A stretch of DNA of 64,000 nucleotides from Agapanthus africanus (lineage: Eukaryota; Streptophyta; Magnoliopsida; Asparagales; Amaryllidaceae), in NCBI GenBank assembly GCA_030015575.1, contig CM057344.1:186823044-186887043 (forward strand), given 5' to 3'. The notes below the pieces were generated by a model. That model was not told where the DNA came from and did no database searches. It saw nothing but the letters and a program-made list of their open reading frames with translations. The position numbers and the translations under genes are program-made. Each line of letters starts with the position of its first letter. Positions within the stretch are counted from its first letter, which is position 1. Shown in pieces: positions 34,084 through 46,867 of the stretch.

Positions 34084-36281
34084 TGTTAGGTCCACGTTAC
34101 CTCTCCCGGTACTTTCAGGGTTGCGGAAACGGTAAAACAAAATTTTTTCTGGACTTTGTAACATGGACCGTAAAAGCCGGATCTTTGCTAAACAATATAC
34201 TAGCATCCTAACATGAGATGTATCTACTCGGTTAGGGGTTATACCTCAACTTGAACTCCTTCTCTTCTTGTTGTTGTTCTTCTTTGATGTTCTGCTCTTC
34301 TTGTTGTTCTTCTCATTGCTTGCTCAATGGTTGATCCGGACTTCGGTCACCTCCGCGGCCTCCTTGAGTCGAAGACGATCCACCCGAGAGATGTACACCG
34401 AGCTCCACCTCAAGCCGAGGTAACTAGGGCAAGGAGATTGCTAATCTAGAAGCCCTAGGTTGTGTAGAGAAGATATATGGATGTGTTTGTCAAGTAGAAA
34501 CCTTTTTCTCTCAACACATGAGATCAAAGGAGAGATCAAGAGGAGGAAGAAGAAGGAGTTTTTCTAGCAACCATGGAGCTTCTCATTTCAAGAGAGAGAA
34601 TGAGAATAATATTATGAACCAAAGAAAAACAACCATGGTTGCAAATAATGCACAAACATTATCATTACTAATCCCATCAAGATAAAGGTGATGGCTACAA
34701 ATGACATGACCATTATCATAACTAAAGAAAAAGAAAACCAAAGAATACTTTAGATCTTCTAAGAAGATCCAAGTCAACTTTGGTCAAATGGTCAACAAAG
34801 TCAAGATGGTCAAATGGTCAATGTAATTAGCCATAACAAAATTATCAATGAAAGGATTAGTAAATAATATCCCCGGCTCATAATGGTTTTGACCAAACGA
34901 ACTGTCGAAACCCTAATGAGTCCGCCTCAAAATGGTTTTGACCGAATCAAGTGTCAAAACCCTAATGAGCCTGCCACATAGCCCTAATGAGGCACCTCCT
35001 CCTTCATCGCTCCAGAAAACTGTGCATACACATCTGCATCCGTATTCCGTAGAATGCGGATGCACAGAAGACAAAACAAATCCATCCATGCAATACTAGG
35101 ATCCGGCTTAAACCAAAGCCCACTAGTATTGCCTGCCCGAACACCACACGCACACAAGTGTATGTAAGTAATCGCAGCCCTGCCGTAAAACCATACGGCC
35201 TCTACACGTTTTGCTCAGTGCAGGGAAACTCTCTGTGTGGGACTCTACAGACTCGACACTACGCTGGCAGTGGGTTTAACCACAGACCGCAAGCGGCACT
35301 AGCTGTACGTAACGGTCCCCAGGTAGATGTCGATAAGAAGGCCGATGAGGTAAACCCATCCGAACTCCTACTGAGTCTGTATGTGACAATCTCCGTACAG
35401 TCCGGTCTGTTCGTCTGATACATCGCATGGCGGGCCTAGGGGGGCGGTAAACGTCAGTCCCCTAATAGCGGTACAAGTCGTGTCGGAGTGAAGCCCAATA
35501 CACCCTGAGATAACATTGGAAACCTACCAGTATATCTCGCTTGCCCTGGCCAGGGACTACTCGTGTAATGGCTCTCCTAGACACAGCGCGATGTCAACCC
35601 CCAATACCGGGAGAGACGAATCCTGTCTAACCGTCACTGCCTCCAAGTGCTTCGGGACTGCTCCCAACTACTACCTGTTTGCACGACTCAGCAGAGCCGT
35701 GGTAGGGTAGTAATCAAAGAACAGTGGGAACACACTCGAGGCGAAGTGACAGTGTCAAGTCAGCGGACTAAGCTGTACTCATGTCACCTGGGAACTGATA
35801 ACCGACTATAGGTATAATACCAACCATCAGTTCCCGACGAGTCCTGTCCAGTGTACTCGTAACCCAACGAGCACCCGCATACTATCTCAAGTACGACGTA
35901 CCGACGGCTGTGGGACAGACCGTCTCCCGTGCTGGGATGAGAAGCGCATACGCTAGTCTACTCCGGAGTATCGATGCCCTATCTCGGTACTCCCACGACT
36001 AGGGACGTGTATAAGGATGTGCTTGTAGATTACCCAGCCCCCACGAGTGTGATCGCCATCACAACGCCGGTAATCAAGCAAAGATCCTAAGGGCTCTACT
36101 AATGCGTATAGGTGATACAATAAATAAACACACATGTACACATTAAAGCAGAGACAAACCAAGTAGCATACTACTATATTGAGCAAGATTGTCTGTACAA
36201 CTGTGAATATCCCAAGCTTCTATCAAGTAATATACATACTAGTATGATACAGTAATGGCCTCTAGGGCATATACACTAACA
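34084..36281 (-). repeat. 5' LTR of element II
   Basis: 2198 bp, nearly identical to 26296-28493. The short reading frames shared by the two LTRs are identical only because the LTRs are young. Confidence 0.9.
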
Positions 36282-36286
36282 GAAGG

Positions 36287-38115
36287 AGGTCACCTTAGTC
36301 GTCTTCTCACGTCGAAGAAAGATCCACCCGAAAGCCTCGACCTTTGGCTTCAACTCCAAGCTAGAAGTAACTAGGGTGCAAGAAGTGCTAATCCTTGAAC
36401 CCTAGATGAGAGTAGAGATTATCAAGAGAGGGTTTTTCTCAAGCTCAACTGTTTCTCAACACATGAGAGGGGAGAGCTTGAGGGAGAGGAAGAACAAGAG
36501 AGAGAATGTGAATAATAGAATGAGAGAATAATATGAAGCATTCTCTCATATATGTGAATTATTGTAATTAGATAATTAGTGAGATAATTGTCATGGCTAA
36601 ATCAAGACATGACCATTATCATTTCATTTTTAATGCAAATTGCAAGGATCAAAGAGCATCTTCCAAATGAAATGATGATGGTCAAAGTGTCAACCAAGGT
36701 CAACAAGTCAAGAAGATCAAATGGTCAACAACCATAACCATGCACAATTATTAAACTAATATCAATTAACAATAATACACACATGAGTATTAGGGTTAAT
36801 AAAATGACAATAGTCATTAACCCTAATCAAAGTCCTCTCCCTCTGTCTTAAGCAACTGTGCATACGAACCCGTATTCGTGATCCGGGGAACACGAATACA
36901 ATGAGAAAAACCAATCCCAAATCATATACTAGGATCTGGCTTAAACCAAAGCCCGCTAGTATAAGCTGTCCGGACAGCAAACGTGCACAAGTGCGCGGAT
37001 GTGAACGAACCCTGTCGCAAAACCATGCGACCTCTACTCATTTTGCCTAAAGGCGAATAGCTCTCTGTGTGGGACTCTAAAGACTCGACACTGCGCTGGC
37101 AGTGGGTTTAACCACAGACTGCAAGCGGCACTAGCTATACGTAACGGTCCCCAGGTAGATGTCGATAAGAAGACTGACGAGGCGAACCCCATTTGAACTC
37201 CTACTGAGCCTGTATGTGACAATCTCCGTACAGTCCGGTCTGTTCGTCTGATACATCGCATGGCGGGCCTAGGGAGGCGGTGAACGTCAGTCCCCTAATA
37301 GCGGTACAAGTCGTGTCGGAGTGTAGCCCAGAACACCCTGAGATAACACTGGAAACCTACCAGTATATCTCGCTTGCCCTGGCCAGGGACTACTCGTGTA
37401 ATGGCTCTCCTGGACACAGCGCGATGTCAACCCCCAATACCGGGAGAGGCGAATCCTGTCTAACCGTCACTGCCTCCAAGTGCTTCGGGACTGCACCCAA
37501 AAACTACTTGTTTGCACGACTCCTTTGAGCCGTGGTAGGGTAGTAATCAAAGTGCAGTGGGAACACATTCGAGGCGAAGTGACAGTGTCAAGTCAGCGGA
37601 TTAAGCTGTACTCATGTCACCTGGGAACTGATAACTGACGATAGGTATAATACCAACCAACAGTTCCCGACGAGTCCTGTCCAGTGTACTCGTAACCTAA
37701 CGAGCACCTGCATACTATCTCAAGTACGACGTACTGACGGCTGTGGGACAGACCGTCTCCCACGCTGGGATGAGAAGCGCATACGCTAGTCTACTCCGGA
37801 GTATCGATGCCCTGCCTCGATAGTCCAACGACTAGGGACCTGTATAAGGATGTGCTTATAGATCACCCAGCTCCCACGAGTGTGAGCGCCATCACAACGC
37901 TGGTAATCAAGCAAAGATCCTGAGGGCTCTACTAATATGTATATCAGCGATATGCTAAAAGAAACACATGCACATATTAAAGCAGAGACAAACCAAGTAG
38001 CATACTACCATTTCGAGCAAGATTGTATATACAACTGTGAATACCCCAAGCTTCCATTAAGTAATATACAAACTAGTATGATACAGTAATGGCCTCTAGG
38101 GCATATACACTAACA
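36287..38115 (-). repeat. 5' LTR of element I, second segment
   Basis: It resumes at AGGTCACC after the GAAGG duplication and ends …CTAACA. Together with 26082-26295 it reconstitutes one LTR. Confidence 0.9.
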
Positions 38116-38120
38116 GAAAC

Positions 38121-38695
38121 AACGTTGAAATGAACATCTAATCTATCTTTGTACATGGAGAACCAGCGGAAAGGTACCGACGAAATATCTCGAAATGGAT
38201 GAAAACACAAGTGAATGAAGGTGTTTGCTTTATACATTCCTAACTTGTCCACACGGGACAAATCTATCGGTTACTATACGATTGAATCTTCTCGTCGCAT
38301 AGACTATACGACGGTTGTTAGTATCGAGCTATACCGTCCGATATTTAACAACCTTCGTATAGTTCTATATCACGACGAACATCGCACGTATGTTAACCGA
38401 TGGACGGGGACTAAGTGGCGCTTTTAGTTTCATATATGAGTATCGATGAGAATATGAAGGTTTCATATTATCATCGAGTATCATATATTGGTTTTAACTT
38501 GAACATCTTGAATCACTCTCTAATTATGCGTTTGTTGTGCATTCGCGTTGTATGTGTAACATGATTTTAAACCATTGAGATCAAGATTGATAGAAGTGAT
38601 CATCCTACATTGCAATGGCATTCATCTACCAAAAACTATTATTGCAATGGCATTCATCTATAACAATCAACAATTAAAACTACAAATGTAGGATA
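38121..38695. other. CACTA sequence between elements I and III
   Basis: This is the rest of copy 2 and a partial copy 3 of the 601-bp repeat, ending near 38560. About 135 bp of AT-rich sequence follows, with a doubled TTGCAATGGCATTCATCTA near 38611 and 38643. No gene is seen. Confidence 0.65.
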
Positions 38696-38700
38696 CTGAT

Positions 38701-40909
38701 TGTTAGTTATATGTATGCCCTAGAGGCCATTACTATACATAGGATGTATATTGTAGTGGATGCTTGGACATATATAGGGAGGACTTTCTTGCTCGACATG
38801 ATAGTATGCTATCTGGTTACTCTTTACCTTAACGTGTACATTAATTGTCTCTCTGTTACATGTTGGTAATGTCCTTAGGATGTGTACTTGACTATCTGGA
38901 CTATGATATGGATCATACTAGTGGGAACTGGTAGTCCATAAGTATATCCTTCAAAGTCCCTAGTCGTGGGTGTATCGAGACGGGGCATCGATATACCAGA
39001 GTAGACTAGCGTATACCTTCTCGACCCATATAGATGGGCGATGGATGATCCCATATCCATTGGTGTTTGACATCAGAGATGATATACGGGTGCTCAGTGG
39101 AGACTGGGTACACTGGACGGACTCGCCGAGAACTCCGAGATGGTATTATACCTTACGTCAGATGGCAGTTCTTTGGTGACACTGGTACAGAGTAGTCTGT
39201 TGACCCGAGTTCATCATAGAGTCTTGTGTGGTTCCCACTGTGCTTTGATTTCCACCTTACCACGTCCAAGAGGGCGTGCAAAACGGTGGCTTTTGGGTAC
39301 ATTTCCGAATCACATGGAGGCAATGAGCGATAGGAGGGGATTCGTCTCTCCCGGTATAGGGAGTTGATGTTGCACTGTGTTCGATTGGCTATAACCGGAA
39401 ATCTCTGGCCAGGGTTGCTGAGATTTACTGGTAAGTGTTACCAGTAGTTTCTCGAACTGTTATAGACCTAATATCGACACGACTTATCAAGCTATTGGGG
39501 TCTGACGTTTACCACCCCTAGGCGAGATATGCGACATATCAGACGACGAGACCGGACTGTACGGTAAGTGTTACTGGTTGGATTTACAGGAGTGTGAGCG
39601 GGCTTGCTCGTCGATCTTCTGATCGCTCAATACCCGGGTGGCCGTTACGTTTGGCAGACCGCTTGCGGCTTGTGGATGCTTGATATGATCATCATCTGCT
39701 GCCGGCGTATTGACGAGTCTTTAGAGTCCTACACAGAGGTTTCCTGGCTCAAGCGAAACGAAATAGGAGCGCATATGAGATATGTGCGGGACCGAGAATA
39801 ATACCAGTATGTGATACTGTATTCGATTCTCACGATTTGTGACATTGATCGGTTATATGCGGTATAGCCGGGTTATCGGATCAAGTGTTGATCCGATAAG
39901 TTGTTACTATTGATACTAGTCGGTTATGTGCGACATGACCGGATCATTGAATCAATTGTTGATTTAATGATTTAATGTATAATTATATATTTGATATATT
40001 ACTTTGCATTAACTAGTATTGGTTCACTTTAAATGGATTTTCTCACTTCATGTGCACATTGTATATGTGATATAGTTTTGTGCACTTGTATGTATCATGT
40101 TTGATGATACATGTTTACTTGAGTTTGTGTAAAGATTGAACCATGGTTATTTAAATAGTTAGGGTTTTGTTTTTCATACTTATTTATTTATTTATTTATT
40201 TTGGAAAAGATTAAAGAGAAGAATGGTGGCTTTCTTTGTTTGTAATTGAAGCTTCATGAAGGTTTGACCAAAGCTACCATTCTTGTCTTCTTCTCATAAC
40301 CCTAACCATTCAACTAACCTTGGTTAATTCTCTACACATTACCATGGTTAATATTATGATAAGAATCATTTATTTTCTATTGAAAATAACACTTATCATA
40401 ATATTATCTTCATCTTCTTCTTCTTCTTCTTTATGAAGAAACCTTGCTCCATCAATGGCAACTTGAGCCAATGAGTGAGAAATCCAATTCTAAAGTGAAC
40501 CCACCTCCTATTTCTTCATCCTCTACCTCTTGCTAAGTAGTATAGGGTTTTTTCTTCACAAGTTTCATGACTTTGTGAATTGGGAGCTTGATCTTGTGAT
40601 GCCTCGACGTAGATCATCTTCGGCATCGAAGTCGACGACCTAGCCCGCCCATTTTTCCGATGAAGCCGACGCTAGAGCCCGGGATTCAATTTGGACAGCG
40701 AGGAGACTTCATTGCGGAGCTATGGAGGTAGAGGACCGGATCTACAAAGGTTGTATTTCCGTTCTTTTAGTTAAGTTGTTAACTATTCGCATTTGTCGCC
40801 TAAAATTCTAGTTAACGATCCGTATTAGGGTTTCTCGGCACTTGTAAAATTTTAAATTGGCATGGTTGATGCCTTGTGAGACCTCATTAGTGTGCCTAGG
40901 AACCCTACA
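38701..40909 (+). repeat. 5' LTR of element III
   Basis: It runs TGTTAGTTATATGTATGCCC…CCCTACA, 2209 bp. It is similar throughout to LTRs IV and V. Confidence 0.9.
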
Positions 40910-40910
40910 G

Positions 40911-40923
40911 TGGTATCAGAGCC
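40911..40923 (+). promoter_or_regulatory. Primer-binding site of element III
   Basis: TGGTATCAGAGCC, one base after the LTR end. Confidence 0.9.
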
Positions 40924-41110
40924 TAGCTAGAGCCTTAGGCGATGCGTAGACGGAGTTAGAAATCCGATCGAACCGAAACCCCATTGCAAAATCGCTCTCT
41001 GTACATTTTTCAAAACTGTTGAATTTTGTGAATTAAAAATATGCAGAAAAATAAGCAGGAAAAACTAAGAATTACTGTGAAGTTTGGGCTCCTAATTCCA
41101 TAATTTGACC

Positions 41111-41152
41111 GCGGAACCGCGGCCGAACCAGGGGTTTGGCGGCGCCTCCGCG
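41111..41152 (+). other. GC-rich leader hairpin, element III
   Basis: The left arm GCGGAACCGCGGCC pairs imperfectly with GGCGGCGCCTCCGC. It starts 200 nt after the primer site. It is weaker than the versions in I, II and IV. Confidence 0.6.
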
Positions 41153-43032
41153 GCCCAAATTTGGACTTAGTCCCTTAAATTTCATATATTTATTCTTAGG
41201 TCCTTTCTTGGCAATTTTTTTATGTGAATTTTTTAATTCCACTCAAGTGTTGAGTTTTCTAGGGTTTTATTGGGGATTCGTTAATTTGATCGGATAATTT
41301 AACTTCGTTTATGTTTTTCCGGATATTTTAGAAACTGTTAAAAAGTTCGACTGGATATAAATACCCACTTTTTCCCCTGCCGGGAAATTTCCAAGTGTTG
41401 GATTTTTCCGTAGTTTAATAACGTTCTAAGTAGTGCAAGTAAAGCGATGGTCCCTCTAGAAGACAACAAACCTTAACTCGATTATGTGACCGTCTTGAAC
41501 TGCCCTTTGAACCTTAGGGTTTGGGGCAGTACGGCGTGCCACATGTGAGGCGTTGGCTTGACCCTTCTACGGCTGGACCGTTGGTACTGAGGCATGAACT
41601 GGATGTTTTTAAACTTGTTTCATGTGTTGAGCTGTTTCGGGAAAACTTGGGTGTTTGAATGTTCGATCGGAAAGTTTAACATTTTCTATTTATCTGGAAT
41701 GGGATACAATAATTGGAATTCACAAACAGTTATGGGATAACTAAATGAATATTATAAACATAGCAGCTTAGTCTCACATGATCGGTTGCCACGGAATTTT
41801 GATGTGATCAAAAATTCGTCGCAATCACATAGCGTACGCGGATACTCGCCGGGTAAACTTAATAGACAGCCTCACTCCATAGCCCCGACCAAGTGACTGT
41901 AGGAGAACCCCGTCGCCGAAAGCATCCGTTCGGGTGCTCGCGGCAGCGATGTTCCGCCTTGGTGCACTTCGTCAACGGTATCAGGGGTGCGGCCGCCTAC
42001 TAAAGTTTGCGACGAGCATTCGATCAGAATGTCGGGAATCTTGTTGAATTGCCCGACTTAAAATTGAAAAGTGTTTTCGATTTTGAGACTAAAATGCGGG
42101 GTTTATAATTGTTAGGCATGTGATGTCTAAGGTATTCATTTGATTAGGCATGTGATGTCTATTCACGTTGCGGATTCCAACTGTTGTAGTTTTACACTTT
42201 CTTTTCTGTGACCGTAAGTGTAATATGTGATATCGCCGGTTTCATTGCTATATGTCAACGACAATTGGGATGCGCATATTTACTTACGTTGATGACATGT
42301 GATGTTATGTGTTGCTGGATATGTTATATTGGATCGTCGTGTTTGAATAGCCGGGGGTTTTTATGTGAGATGAGTGTTTTTCATTTTCATTCATGTAAAA
42401 ACTTGTATGTAATATTCTTTTATTGGGGCACTTCCAGGTTGCGGAAGATGTCACCCTTTGTATATTATTTACTTTTCCGCACTAGGATAGACCCAAGGAG
42501 GAGGGCATAAGTAACCGGGTTCTGGGGTCCAGTGGGAGACCAACTCGAGGAGTCGAGTCCGGGTCTCCTAACTCCAGAATTGGTAGGGTTGCTTGCCGCT
42601 CTCGTAGGGGTCTAGGGGTGTGGGTTTGGCTATTCATTACGACCGTGGAATCCGGGTTTTATACTGGTTCGTATTGAAAACACGGACGTCCTGGTATATC
42701 CAATATTTCATATGTTTCTTCTGCTGCGATATCTGTGATGTGATCATGTGATGTTCTGTGATGGATACTGTATATAGTATATATGATATATTATATAGAT
42801 GTTACCTATGTTTTACACCCGCGCTAGCCCTGCCCCGCTCTGCCGTTAGTTACCTAAACTAACGGTGCACGAGGGGACATCGAGGCGAATGCGGATGGCA
42901 TAAGTGTACGTCGTATTTATCTGTGATGTTTAGGTACTTAAATGATGGGACTTCATTAATGAGATTGATGAAATAAAAGAAACCTAAGATGTTGTAGAAT
43001 CGAATTTCAAAATAAAACGGGTAGCTACAGTT

Positions 43033-43280
43033 CTTGCTTTGCACAGCGGTATACGTGATATATCCTGCACCTTATTCGATGAGGAAAGGACCGAGATCCC
43101 TTCACCGGGAGTGACTCCTTTAGCAATAACTGGCAGATGCTACACACTCGGTTTGTCTTTTGATTGCTTTTAAGAGTTTTTGCTTTGCACAGTGATATAT
43201 ATGATATATCCCGCACCTCATTCGACTAGGAGAGGACCGACGATCCCTTCACCGGGAGTGACTCCTTTAGCAAAACTAGA
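43033..43280 (+). repeat. Two-copy leader tandem repeat, element III
   Basis: Two copies of about 160 bp run from TGCTTTGCACAG, through GATCCCTTCACCGGGAGTGA, to CTCCTTTAGCAA. Inside each, TCCC and GGGA can pair around TTCACC. Confidence 0.7.
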
Positions 43281-43410
43281 AAAGCCTAAAAAACACTCCA
43301 TTTTAAAATCATTTGATTCTACAACGATATCAAGTTCATTACGTAATAGGTTTTCAGAAAAACCTGTCGTAGCCCTCCGTCATTTCAGGTAAGTACTAGT
43401 TAGTATTCGT

Positions 43411-43629
43411 GCTGCGGTTGTTTGGCATGCGTCAAGGCATAGTGTACGGTAGCTAACTAGTGCTTATCTGCTAGCATACGATGCGATTGGATTAGGGTAT
43501 TCGTACGGCGTTGTTTGGCATGCGTCAAGGGTCGTGCGGGTGGGTTTAATTCAATCAAGAAATGTACGGGTTGAACTTGACTAGCGGACTATGGGTTGTT
43601 TGGCATGCGTCAAGGTCATAGCACGCTAG
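43411..43629 (+). other. Three-hairpin cassette, element III
   Basis: TTGTTTGGCATGCGTCAAGG occurs three times, with inner stem TTGGC/GTCAA (one G-U pair). The outer arms are weak for the first copy (43411-43444), CGTACG/CGTGCG for the second (43502-43538), and CTAGCG/CGCTAG plus CTATG/CATAG for the third (43581-43629). Confidence 0.75.
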
Positions 43630-44063
43630 GGGCAAAATATTATCGGGAATTTCAAGTGTTGAAATTTGAAATGAGATTGCATACCTTCTATGAGATAGTT
43701 GGATCCCGATACCCGCTGCGAGTAATTGTTACTCCTGGGAGAGTTTTACACATTACAATTAGCCGATCAAGTAGGTGTCTAGAAAGGTGTTAACGGGGTT
43801 ACGCCTCTGGGAAAACGAGGTTTACATTAATTAGGTTCGTGCGAAAGCACGGGGGACCTCCCTCAAAGTACCGACACTGGCCTGGCTGAAAGATTGGCGA
43901 ACTTGTAGTGTGTAATTAATCCCGGCTAGTCTTTCCTTTTAGGGTTTGAAGGAAGATTTGATAAAAAGCAGTGGGAGCCATCCTGATTAGATAAAATAAT
44001 AACCAATCTATTCTTGCAAGAGCGCACGCTGAGTGTTTTCTTCTCTCTCTCCAGGTAGCGACC

Positions 44064-46855
44064 ATGTCACACCTTAATCAAGATAATAATACGGATATTG
44101 ACCGAACCCGCTTGTTATACTGAGCTGGGGAACGTTGGTCCCGCTCCAACTTATAATTGTTATAAGACAGAGCAGGAAATTGGGGAATACCAGAATTCCC
44201 GTGCCGCCCAAACGAAGAGAGTGCATGTTGATGCATCATCTTCGGGTGTGTTCATTACAGAGAACTGTTTCTCAGTATCCTTTACGTTCTGGGTATGTGA
44301 TACCAGATCAGGATCCCAGATATGTAATATGTTACATAGGGGTACAGAAAGGTAGAGAACTGAGAAAGGGTGATAAGTTTCATGAGGCAGAAAACGGGGC
44401 AAGTGTTGCAGCCAAGTCTGTTGGTCACTGTCACCCTGTATTACCAATACATTGATTCTGAACGAATGTTATTAGATACCGAACCTGATATACAAAATCA
44501 TATCAGTCTCTTTATTAGTAAAGATAGGATATAATTTTGTATTGATGGATAATGTTTTGAACATTTCCTATATCAAAAGTTGATCGGTTCAGGCACGTTA
44601 TCTAAAAGCATTGACGTTCTAAATCAAACTAACAGTTCTTAGTATACGGAACACACACAAGAGGAAGAGTTCAGAATTGAACGGATCCTTCTTGAGGCAT
44701 TATAGACTGGGTCATATCAATGCGACCCGACTAGCTGAAGTTACATAAAGATGCATATTTAAATTAGTTTGAATTTACATCTTGTGAAATTTGCCAGTCA
44801 TGTCACAAAGATAAGATGACCATAGCTCCGTTTACTGGAAACAGAGAAAGAGTTAGTGAACTCTTGGGACTGATACATGATGATATATGTAAGGTCCCCT
44901 GTCTACACATGCCAAGACCGGTTCTTTGTACTTCATTACATTCTCTGATGATCTTTCGAGATTCAGACCTATGTTCCTGTTGAAACACAAGTCCGAACCT
45001 TTTGAGATATTCACAGAATATAAGTTAGAAGTAGAGAACCAAAATACGGGTATAAGTATTATGTCCTTTGATGTGATCAGGGAGGAGAATACTTGAGCAT
45101 GGAATTCCTGGACTATTCTAAAGGAAAATGAGATTCTCTCTCAGCATTACTCCTCCGTATACACCATAGCACGATGGTATATCGGGGCGGAGCGATCACA
45201 CCCTATATGATAAGGTGTGCTCTATGATGAGTACTACTGAGTTACCTATTTCCTTTTGGGAGTTATGCGCTTGAGAAGCTGCATGCCTATTGAATAGGGT
45301 TCTAATCAAATCAGTTGCCTACCATTTCATATGTGATATGGAAAGGGAAGAGCCCATGTCTTAAGCTAGTTAAGATTTGGGGTTGATCGGCCTATGTCTA
45401 AAAGCAAAATCCGGACAAGCTCGAGGCAAGGTCTGTAATGTAGAACTGGAAAGGTTCCAGCTATACAAACTGCAGCCGATGATTTGAAAGAACCAAAGGA
45501 TTCAATAGTTACCAACGAACCTCAGCCTCTCCGCCGATCTGGTAGGGTTCCTCACCCGCCTGAGAGATACTTCGGTTTCTCTATGACAGTGGGAGCGGGG
45601 ATTGCATCATGAGATGATGACCCAACTAGTTTCGAGCTGGCCATCAGGAGTAAGACTCTATAAGAATGGCTGGATGCTTAGTGATCTGAGATGGAATCCT
45701 TATACACCAACAAAGTATGGACTTTGGTTGCAATATCTGAAGGGTTAAATTCCCATCAGGAGCAAGTATATCTTGAGAAGATTACTTGGTGTAGATGGAA
45801 AGGTTGAGACTTTCAAAGCTAGACTTGTTAAAGGTTTTCGTCATCGACCAGGCGTGGATAATGATGAAACCTTTTCTAAGGAGCTATGCTTAAGTCCATC
45901 CAGATCCTACTTGCCACGGCTACATACCATGACTACGATATCTGGCGGTTGGGTGTCATGACTGCTTTTCTAAAATGATGTTTTAGAAGAGAACGTCTGT
46001 AAGTACACAGCCAGAGGGCTTCGTAGACAGTGGGAGCAGCGGAAATGTGCACAAGATGCTTTATAAGATAAAGCAGGTATCGCGGAGATGGAACGTCTGT
46101 TTTGATGAAGTAGTCAAAGAGTTTGACATCATCAAAATAGTAGATGAACCTTGTATAAACAAAAAGGTAGTAGGGAGTATGGTGGTGATCCTCGTAGAGT
46201 ACGTGGATGACATACTCTTGATAGGGAAGGAGTTTCCTATGCTACGCTCGGTCAATCTCCGCTTATCACTATGATTCTCCATATAGGATCAAAGTGATAC
46301 CTATTAAATCCTGGATTTTGGATCTATGAGATAGATCTAACTGGATGTTAGGATTCTCACTAGTTGTAGTGAGATGGTATCAATCGATCCTGGTGAGAAT
46401 CACTGGAAGGGTTCCAGGGTGATAAGGACGACTGAATGTCAGTCACAGGCATTGTCTTTACCCTTAGTAAAGGGACGGTATGATGGAAGAGTTCCAAGCT
46501 AGATACCGTGGCTAACTAGACGATAAAGGCTGGATACATCGCTACTTATGATGCTACCAAAGAGGCAGTCTGGATGTATATTTGTTCATGAGATGAACTT
46601 CGTTCCTACCATTGTGTGACAATGGAAGTATGGCTTTGGCCAAGGAACGACGGTCCCATCAGTGATCCAGACATATTCTAAGGCAGTATCACCTGATCAT
46701 GGAGATGGTCGATCTCCAGGGTGATCGAGGTCAGGAGAGTAGGCTCAGAGGACAACACGGCGGATCCACTCACGAAGCCCTTTTCCTAGAGAGAGACTTT
46801 TATGGGATGGTTGAGTATGAGATACTACAACCACTGCTATCAGATGGCCCTAGTG
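44064..46855 (+). pseudogene. Decayed copia pol of element III
   Basis: Starting after the ATG in GACCATGTCACACC, recognisable pieces follow in order but in different frames. They are a protease remnant (WVCDTRSGSQIC, about 44290), an integrase remnant (about 44690-45100), reverse transcriptase pieces (GVDGKVETFKARLVKGFRHR at 45790; EYVDDILLIGKEFPML at 46195-46245) and RNase H scraps (about 46500-46800). Many stops and small insertions or deletions break it. As in element II, there is no gag between the start and protease. The protease glycine in DTG is Arg. Confidence 0.85.
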
Positions 46856-46867
46856 CAAGTGGGAGAT
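46855..46867 (+). promoter_or_regulatory. Polypurine tract of element III
   Basis: GCAAGTGGGAGAT directly precedes the 3' LTR. Confidence 0.85.

Larger units (their letters stand above)
26296..36281 (-). mobile_element. Ty1/copia element II, nested in LTR of I
   Basis: 9986 bp with two 2198-bp LTRs that differ at about 15 positions by eye (0.7%), the youngest insertion here. The target duplication GAAGG lies at 26291-26295 and 36282-36286. The uninterrupted target is visible in the other LTR of I near 18426. It lacks gag and its original start codon, and has one in-frame stop in reverse transcriptase. Confidence 0.9.
18215..38115 (-). mobile_element. Ty1/copia element I (carries nested element II)
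   Basis: Both LTRs, polypurine tract, primer site, leader and pol are present on the minus strand. The 5-bp target duplication GAAAC lies at 18210-18214 and 38116-38120. Without element II it is about 9.9 kb. The insertion point is in copy 2 of the 601-bp repeat. The 5' LTR is split by element II. The two LTRs differ at roughly 40 positions in 2.04 kb by eye. Confidence 0.9.
40924..44063 (+). other. Non-coding leader of element III
   Basis: About 3.1 kb with no credible reading frame, longer than that of IV mainly because of an extra block near 41330-42000. It contains a GC palindrome (41111-41152), the CCGTTAGTT/AACTAACGG stem (42843-42865), a tandem doublet (43033-43280), a donor-like CAG|GTAAGT at 43386-43394, the hairpin cassette (43411-43629), and a pyrimidine tract plus CAG at 44035-44054. 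Confidence 0.7.

Noticed and set aside
42208-42510. 100-residue frame in the leader of element III
   Set aside because: It is not preserved in the aligned leader of element IV and lacks any domain; it is chance in a non-coding leader.
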